Source: Thermoplasmatota archaeon
Lineage (GTDB): Archaea; Thermoplasmatota; E2; DHVEG-1
NCBI GenBank assembly: GCA_018824925.1
Contig: JAHJFH010000196.1
Location: 1-17,870 of the forward strand
Direction: 5' to 3'
DNA: 17,870 bases
The notes below the pieces were generated by a model that made no database searches, was not told the DNA's origin, and saw nothing but the letters and a program-made list of their open reading frames with translations. Made by a program: the position numbers and the translations under genes. Within the stretch, counting starts at the first letter, position 1, and each line of letters opens with the position of its first letter. Below are positions 14,392 to 17,870 of the stretch, in pieces.

Positions 14392-15507
14392 ATGACTGAA
14401 AAAAATAGAAATGGTTTGAATTCTTTTATTGCAACTGCAATAGAAAATAAAACTCAAGAGGAAAATAATCGGAAGATTGATGATTCAATGTTTGGTTCCC
14501 CAAGAATTACTATTATTGGTTGCGGTGGCGCAGGCGGAAACACAATAACACGATTAAATAAACTAGGAGTCACAGGAGCAAAAACTATAGCAATTAATAC
14601 AGATAAAATGGCTCTTGATCTTGTAGAAGCCGATCACAAACTATTAATTGGTGGTCGTTTAACACGCGGATTAGGGGCAGGTGGTTCCCCCGATATTGGT
14701 GACAGAGCAGCCCGTGAAAGCATCCACGAACTAGAGGAGCTTATAAAAGAATCGGATCTAGTATTTATTACAGCAGGTATGGGCGGTGGCACAGGAACCG
14801 GTTCAGCGCCAGTTGTTGCAGAAATCGCCAAAAAACATCATGCTGTGGTAACCTGTATGGTATCAACTCCCTTTGAAGTTGAAAGAGCACGACGTATCAA
14901 GGCTGATGAAGGATTAGATAAACTAAAAATAAAAGCTGATAGCACCGTTGTTTTAGATAATAACAGATTGTTAGAATTTGTTCCAAATCTCCCAATTAAC
15001 CAAGCATTTTCTGTGATGGATCAGATGATTGCAGAAACTGTTAAGGGCATATCAGAAACAATAACTATTCCATCCTTGATAAATCTAGATTATGCAGATA
15101 TGAAAGCGGTAATGGATCAAGGTGGAGTATCAGTGATGCTTTGGGGTGAAGCAGATGAAGATGCAGGAGTTGACGAAATAGTAAAAAAAGCATTAAATCA
15201 TCCCTTATTAAATGTGGATTATACCGGTGCAAATGGAGCACTAGTCCATATCACTGGTGGACCTAATATGACATTAAAATATGTTCAGGATGTAGCAAAT
15301 TCACTAACAAAAGATTTAGACTGCTATTCAAATGTTATACTTGGTGCAAGAGTTGTTCCAGAATTTGAGGGAAAATGCAGAGTTATGGCAATAATGACCG
15401 GTGTTGAATCACCCAATATACTTGGGCCAAATAGTCGGTCAAATATGCGACAATATATGAAAGGAGAAACAAAAAACTCAAAATTCGATATAGATTTTGT
15501 AAGATAA
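14392..15507 (+). CDS. ftsZ: Cell-division GTPase FtsZ, FtsZ2 type
   Basis: A 371-aa tubulin-like GTPase that polymerises into the division ring. 'IIGCGGAGGNT' (residues 41-51) and 'AINTDK' bind nucleotide; the tubulin signature 'GGGTGTGSAPV' is at 131-141; the T7 catalytic loop 'NLDYAD' is at 231-236. The signatures 'VSTPFEVERAR', 'LDNNRLLEFVPNLP', 'FSVMDQMIAETVKGISETI' and 'HITGGPNMTL' match haloarchaeal FtsZ2 rather than FtsZ1. After a short linker the C-terminus ends in 'FDIDFVR', the probable SepF-binding tail. Start: GGAGGG at 14381-14386 sits 5 bases before ATG 14392; an upstream in-frame ATG at 14344 would swallow the SD. SepF is encoded in the same window. Confidence 0.97.
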   Translation: MTEKNRNGLNSFIATAIENKTQEENNRKIDDSMFGSPRITIIGCGGAGGNTITRLNKLGVTGAKTIAINTDKMALDLVEADHKLLIGGRLTRGLGAGGSPDIGDRAARESIHELEELIKESDLVFITAGMGGGTGTGSAPVVAEIAKKHHAVVTCMVSTPFEVERARRIKADEGLDKLKIKADSTVVLDNNRLLEFVPNLPINQAFSVMDQMIAETVKGISETITIPSLINLDYADMKAVMDQGGVSVMLWGEADEDAGVDEIVKKALNHPLLNVDYTGANGALVHITGGPNMTLKYVQDVANSLTKDLDCYSNVILGARVVPEFEGKCRVMAIMTGVESPNILGPNSRSNMRQYMKGETKNSKFDIDFVR

Positions 15508-15541
15508 AAAAAAATTTTTAGAAAAAAATTGAGTTCTGAAA

Positions 15542-15550
15542 CCTATAATA
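15542..15550 (+). promoter_or_regulatory. TATA-like element of channel gene
   Basis: CCTATAATA, predicting a start near 15570, about 28 bases before ATG 15598. A GGACGGGATAG SD-like stretch follows before the start codon. Confidence 0.35.
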
Positions 15551-15597
15551 TTTGACTAAATAGCCCATTAATATCAGATTCGGACGGGATAGCTAAC

Positions 15598-15984
15598 ATG
15601 GTTAAACTACGAGGAAGATTAACAATATTTATAATTGCAATATTTTTAGTAGTAATAATTGGAATGATTGGTTTTTATATACTTAAAGCCGAAGAAGGGG
15701 GAACTCCAAATGTGATTGATGCTTTTTCTTGGACTATAACAACATTGTCTACATTAGGCGCATACAGTTCAGATACATCTCTAAATACTTCTATAGGTAA
15801 ACTATTTACATCTTGTGTGGTACTATTTGGTGCTTCAGTTTTTTTTATTGGAACTCCATTAATAATTGCACCATGGCTTGAAAAAAAAGTGTCAAGAGCC
15901 TTTAAACCTAAACCTTTACCGATACCTGAAAAAGGACATGTTGTAATTTGTAGCCATCTACGGTTGGTAAAGGTTTTTATATAG
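15598..15984 (+). pseudogene. Truncated potassium-channel-like gene, RCK domain lost
   Basis: A 128-aa frame with the start of a two-helix potassium channel: TM1 about 8-29, pore helix about 40-52, TM2 about 68-92, then a linker and 'PIPEKGHVVICSHLRLV', the first strand and helix of an RCK (TrkA-N) domain. It stops there at TAG 15982, although relatives continue for 200 or more residues with the NAD-binding domain. The filter reads 'TLSTLGAYSSD' where K+ channels have TVGYGD, so selectivity would be altered or absent. The stop codon lies inside the TATA box of the ribosomal operon, which suggests a deletion junction near 15950-15975. It has its own TATA and SD-like signals, so a short pore peptide could still be made. 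Confidence 0.65.
15974..15984 (+). promoter_or_regulatory. Promoter of L7Ae-eS28-eL24 operon
   Basis: TTTTTATATAG preceded by purine-rich GGTAAAGG (a likely BRE). Predicted start is near 16005, leaving a leader of about 48 bases with AGGAGG (16041-16046) before ATG 16054. It overlaps the last codons of the channel fragment. Confidence 0.6.
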
Positions 15985-16053
15985 GGCCTCCATTCCACCT
16001 TTCACATCGGAAATCCTCTCATATCAATGATGGCTTTCCCAGGAGGCTAAACA

Positions 16054-16425
16054 ATGCCTATGTATGTACGGTTTCAAGTATCAAAAGAACTTCAAGATTT
16101 AGCCTATGAAATGGTTGAAAAAGCACGAGATGCCGGAAAAGTAGCAAAAGGAACAAACGAAACAACCAAACATGTTGAACGAGGACAAGCAAAACTCGTC
16201 GTGATCGCAGAGGATGTAACACCCGAGGAAATCCTTGCACACATGCCACTTCTTTGTGAAGAAAAAAATGTTCCCTATACCTATGTACCCAGTAAACAAG
16301 AACTTGGATCTGCAGCTGGTCTGAAAGTCCCAACCGGCGCAGTCGCTATTCTTAACCCCGGTAAAGACAAAGATACCATCGACGCACTCGTTAAAAAAAT
16401 CGATGCGTTAAAGAAACAAGGTTAA
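16054..16425 (+). CDS. rpl7ae: Ribosomal protein L7Ae
   Basis: A 123-aa RNA-binding protein that recognises kink-turns in the large ribosomal subunit, in C/D and H/ACA guide RNPs and in RNase P. Diagnostic segments: 'KVAKGTNETTKHVERGQAKLVVIAEDVTPEE' (split: the GTNE-TTK RNA-contact loop and 'LVVIAEDV'), 'HMPLLCEEKNVPYTYV', 'SKQELGSAAGL'. Length is normal. Start ATG 16054 has AGGAGG 8 bases upstream; a second Met at residue 3 is less well spaced. First gene of a three-gene ribosomal operon with eS28 four bases downstream. Confidence 0.97.
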   Translation: MPMYVRFQVSKELQDLAYEMVEKARDAGKVAKGTNETTKHVERGQAKLVVIAEDVTPEEILAHMPLLCEEKNVPYTYVPSKQELGSAAGLKVPTGAVAILNPGKDKDTIDALVKKIDALKKQG

Positions 16426-16429
16426 GCTC

Positions 16430-16639
16430 ATGATCGAAGGAACTCCTTGTGAAGTCGTGGAAATCATCGCTCGAACTGGTATGGCCGGTGAAGCCTCACA
16501 AGTCAAGGTTCGAGTCCTCGATGGCCGAGATAAAGGAAAAATCATTACACGAAATGTCATGGGCCCAGTCAGACTTGGTGATATTTTAATGTTAAGTGAA
16601 ACACAACGAGAAGCAAAGAAACTCGGTGGACCACGATAA
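16430..16639 (+). CDS. rps28e: Ribosomal protein eS28
   Basis: A 69-aa small-subunit protein with an OB-type barrel. Family signature 'RTGMAGEASQVKVRVLDGRDKGKIITRNVMGPVRLGDIL' (broken in two: GMAGEASQVKVRVL and RNVMGPVRLGDIL) and the usual C-terminus 'REAKKLGGPR'. Length matches archaeal S28e. ATG follows the L7Ae stop by 4 bases, with AAGGTTA as a weak SD inside the L7Ae end, so translation is probably coupled. The stop is 13 bases before eL24. Confidence 0.97.
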   Translation: MIEGTPCEVVEIIARTGMAGEASQVKVRVLDGRDKGKIITRNVMGPVRLGDILMLSETQREAKKLGGPR

Positions 16640-16652
16640 GAGGGATAAACAA

Positions 16653-16835
16653 ATGGTTGAACGAAGAAAATGTTCATTCTGTGGCAGTGAAATCGAACCT
16701 GGTACAGGAAAACTTTATATTAAAAAAGATGGAACTGTTCTTAATTTCTGTAAAAACAAATGTCAAAAAAATATGGTTCAGTTAAATCGCGTTCCACGCC
16801 GAGTCCAATGGTCAAAATACTACCAAAAACTATAA
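16653..16835 (+). CDS. rpl24e: Ribosomal protein eL24
   Basis: A 60-aa large-subunit zinc protein. Zinc ligands Cys7/Cys10 ('KCSFCGSEIEPGTG') and Cys33/Cys37 ('NFCKNKCQKNM') are present, with 'LYIKKDGTV' between and 'RVPRRVQWSKYY' at the end. ATG 16653 is preceded by GAGGGATA, a good SD; the same frame is open further upstream into eS28, but that is not conserved. In many euryarchaea ndk follows this gene; here an insertion sequence follows instead. Confidence 0.97.
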   Translation: MVERRKCSFCGSEIEPGTGKLYIKKDGTVLNFCKNKCQKNMVQLNRVPRRVQWSKYYQKL

Positions 16836-16864
16836 CTCCGAGTACATTCTCAGAATTTTATAGT
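16829..16864. terminator. Inverted repeat at end of ribosomal operon
   Basis: ACTATAA (16829-16835, including the eL24 stop) pairs with TTATAGT (16858-16864), with inner GAG/CTC (16840-16842 / 16849-16851) across the loop. Possible transcript-end hairpin of the eL24 message. Confidence 0.35.
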
Positions 16865-16878
16865 TGCGATTGGGAATA

Positions 16879-16913
16879 CTGCGTGGTCTGAAGCGATAGC
16901 GTAAGACCCGCAG
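16879..16913 (+). repeat. Left-side hairpin 1 of the IS
   Basis: CTGCG-T-GGTCT (16879-16889) pairs with AGACCCGCAG (16904-16913): ten base pairs with one bulged T (16884) and a 14-nt loop. Subterminal hairpins with a bulge are what TnpA recognises in this family, so it is a candidate left-end site. Confidence 0.5.
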
Positions 16914-16925
16914 ATGAAAAGTCGC

Positions 16926-16962
16926 ATCTCTTTTTTCTCAAGTTAAACCATATCTCTTTTTT
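16926..16962 (+). terminator. Repeated T6 tracts ahead of tnpA
   Basis: ATCTCTTTTTT occurs twice (16926-16936 and 16952-16962), 26 bases apart. T-tracts terminate archaeal transcription, so these probably stop read-through from the ribosomal operon into the transposase gene. Confidence 0.45.
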
Positions 16963-17008
16963 GTCGCACGCGGCACACCGCTTAGGGTGTGCCCTATAAC
17001 GGTGCGAC
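16963..17008 (+). repeat. Left-side hairpin 2 of the IS
   Basis: GTCGCAC (16963-16969) pairs with GTGCGAC (17002-17008), and inside it GGCACACC (16972-16979) pairs with GGTGTGCC (16986-16993) around a 6-nt loop. It ends 14 bases before ATG 17023. In IS200 a comparable hairpin limits translation of tnpA; the same is inferred here. Confidence 0.55.
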
Positions 17009-17022
17009 AGGAACTCAAAAAT

Positions 17023-17496
17023 ATGAATATTGATAGTAGCGGATGCTATAAAAAGCCAGTGCATGACGCGAGGAACAACTGGGTCACGATGGAGTTTAAC
17101 ACCAAGTGTCGATACAACTGTTTCGGAAAACAGTCGCACATTGACACCTGCACCGAAGGGTTTCGTGAACTCGAACCATTTGGATTCGAGTTCGGCGAGT
17201 TTGGTTTTGCTGGAGTTCACGTCCATTTCCAGGTCAATGTTCCTAAAAGGTATTCCATCCAAGACGCGGAAATCATGCTCAAGTCTCATAGCGCAAAAAA
17301 GATGTTCGAGCGACATCCCGGGTTCCGTAAACTGTACCCACGTGGTAGTTTCTGGAGCGGATACGAACACCATGAATCTACAGGGATGATAGATCTGGAA
17401 AAATCAACTGCTTACTGTCGCAGTCAGCAGCAACGCCATAAAGTAACTGTTGTTGACGATCGACAAAAACGACTGCCATGGTTCACCGCCGAGTGA
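17023..17496 (+). CDS. tnpA: IS200/IS605 TnpA transposase (Y1-HUH)
   Basis: A 157-aa single-strand transposase. The HUH metal motif is His66-Val-His68 ('GVHVHFQVNVP'); the catalytic Tyr131 is in 'STAYCRSQQQRH'; between them 'YSIQDAEIMLKSHSAKKMF' and 'RGSFWSGYEHH' match the family scaffold. 'WVTMEFNTKCRYNCF' corresponds to the usual N-terminal 'TKYRR' strand. All catalytic residues are present, so it may be active. I start at ATG 17023, with AGGA about 10 bases upstream; the frame is open back to ATG 16987, but that Met lies in the hairpin stem. A long antisense frame over it is a shadow. No TnpB/guide RNA gene accompanies it. Confidence 0.88.
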   Translation: MNIDSSGCYKKPVHDARNNWVTMEFNTKCRYNCFGKQSHIDTCTEGFRELEPFGFEFGEFGFAGVHVHFQVNVPKRYSIQDAEIMLKSHSAKKMFERHPGFRKLYPRGSFWSGYEHHESTGMIDLEKSTAYCRSQQQRHKVTVVDDRQKRLPWFTAE

Positions 17497-17500
17497 GATA

Positions 17501-17537
17501 CGGCAAGACCGACGCCCAAAGGGCGGAGAGCTTGCCG
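17501..17537 (+). repeat. Hairpin just after tnpA
   Basis: CGGCAAG (17501-17507) pairs with CTTGCCG (17531-17537), and inside CGCCC (17513-17517) pairs with GGGCG (17521-17525) around AAA, separated by a symmetric 5/5 internal loop. Starts 4 bases after the tnpA stop; a transcript end or right-end structure. Confidence 0.55.
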
Positions 17538-17559
17538 AGGAACGAAGGCGGAAGGGGTT

Positions 17560-17579
17560 ATAGGGGGTGCAGCCCCTAT
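17560..17579 (+). repeat. Right-end hairpin of the IS
   Basis: ATAGGGG (17560-17566) pairs with CCCCTAT (17573-17579) around GTGCAG. Sequence of this GGGGTGCAGCCCC style is typical of archaeal IS200/IS605 right ends. The element probably ends shortly after. Confidence 0.5.
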
Positions 17580-17870
17580 TGTCATATTTCATAATATTTG
17601 TTCTTTTTTTTTGTAATTATGGGTAATAAAAAATTGATATCGTCTTAATTTATTTTAATTTATTAATGCCTATAATAATTAACATTCATGCGGAGGATGT
17701 TTAACCCAAATCTAAAGGAAATGTAACTCTTATGACGTATCATCGACCACTCAATTTTATTTAATTCTAATTATTTCATTATAATATACTTTTTCATAAC
17801 AGTTGTTATTTTTATCAAAAGAACAATTAAAATATGAATAATATACGATTTATTCTCCAGAAGATTTAAA
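17580..17870. other. Gene-poor AT-rich right edge
   Basis: About 290 AT-rich bases with no supportable gene. The only signal is CCTATAATA (about 17669-17677), followed by CGGAGG (17691-17696) directly abutting ATG 17697, which opens a frame of just 9 codons. No ndk-like start is visible after the ribosomal operon. Confidence 0.5.

Larger units (their letters stand above)
16879..17579 (+). mobile_element. IS200/IS605-family element, solo TnpA
   Basis: An insertion sequence with a Y1-HUH transposase and no TnpB. It lacks inverted terminal repeats but has hairpins on both sides of tnpA: 16879-16913 and 16963-17008 before, 17501-17537 and 17560-17579 after. G+C is visibly higher than in the flanks (29 of 60 bases at 17041-17100). 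True cleavage sites are not readable, so the limits given are those of the outermost hairpins. It sits just after eL24. Confidence 0.8.

Noticed and set aside
16596..16652. N-terminal extension of eL24
   Set aside because: The frame stays open upstream, but it overlaps eS28 and the SD GAGGGATA sits directly before ATG 16653.
16858..17373. 171-codon frame on the minus strand opposite tnpA
   Set aside because: It has no recognisable domain and lies fully antisense to a transposase with intact HUH and Tyr motifs; it is a shadow frame.
17030..17389. 119-codon plus-strand frame overlapping tnpA
   Set aside because: It is out of frame with the transposase and without any domain or SD.
1..17870. 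CRISPR array or rRNA/tRNA genes
   Set aside because: No regularly spaced direct repeats and no conserved RNA gene sequence were visible on either strand.

Overview
The window reads as archaeal chromosome. Evidence is eukaryote-type ribosomal proteins (eL37, L7Ae, eS28, eL24), an LSm protein, Taw1/TYW1, archaeal SepF plus an FtsZ2-type FtsZ, TATA-box promoters, GGAGG-type Shine-Dalgarno (SD) sites and several apparently leaderless genes. The many exported Ig/PKD-type proteins rich in N-glycosylation sequons, next to receiver-only response regulators and small coiled-coil proteins, point to a Thermoplasmatota-like euryarchaeon. That placement is an inference from gene style, not a measured phylogeny. 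The DNA is moderately AT-rich, except for an insertion sequence near the right end that is visibly richer in G+C.

Layout. Bases 1-900: a membrane-anchored Ig-like surface protein. Bases 913-2585, minus strand: a double winged-helix protein, a lysine-rich coiled-coil protein and an SRAP/HMCES-type abasic-site protein; the last is divergent from a DUF72 protein (2858-3559). Bases 3569-4572: the conserved LSm-eL37 pair on the minus strand (eL37 is only 53 aa), divergent from an MCT-1-like PUA RNA-binding protein. Bases 4625-7000: a YqiA-like alpha/beta hydrolase, a 38-aa zinc ribbon, sepF, and the wyosine radical-SAM enzyme Taw1. Bases 7167-11959: a 1389-aa secreted multidomain beta protein with no C-terminal anchor, overlapped by a small membrane-anchored BsuPI-like protein. 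Bases 12127-13731: a receiver-only response regulator behind a long leader hairpin, then an unusual cysteine-rich radical SAM protein.

Bases 13732-14391 hold two strong TATA elements but no convincing protein gene, and are the best place to look for an unannotated RNA or small genes. FtsZ follows, then a potassium-channel-like gene that stops a few residues into its RCK domain, with its stop codon inside the TATA box of the ribosomal operon L7Ae-eS28-eL24. That operon is followed by T-tract terminators and a solo TnpA element of the IS200/IS605 type, carrying four flanking hairpins. The last about 290 bases hold no gene I can support.

Functional themes are translation and RNA (LSm, eL37, PUA, Taw1, L7Ae, eS28, eL24), cell division (SepF as membrane anchor for the FtsZ ring, with the two genes about 8 kb apart), DNA damage handling (SRAP), and cell-surface proteins. 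I do not see a clear new multi-gene defence or metabolic system. The most interesting leads are the gap at 13732-14391, the hairpin leader of the response regulator, the channel/ribosomal-promoter junction, and the unanchored surface protein with its overlapping anchored partner.
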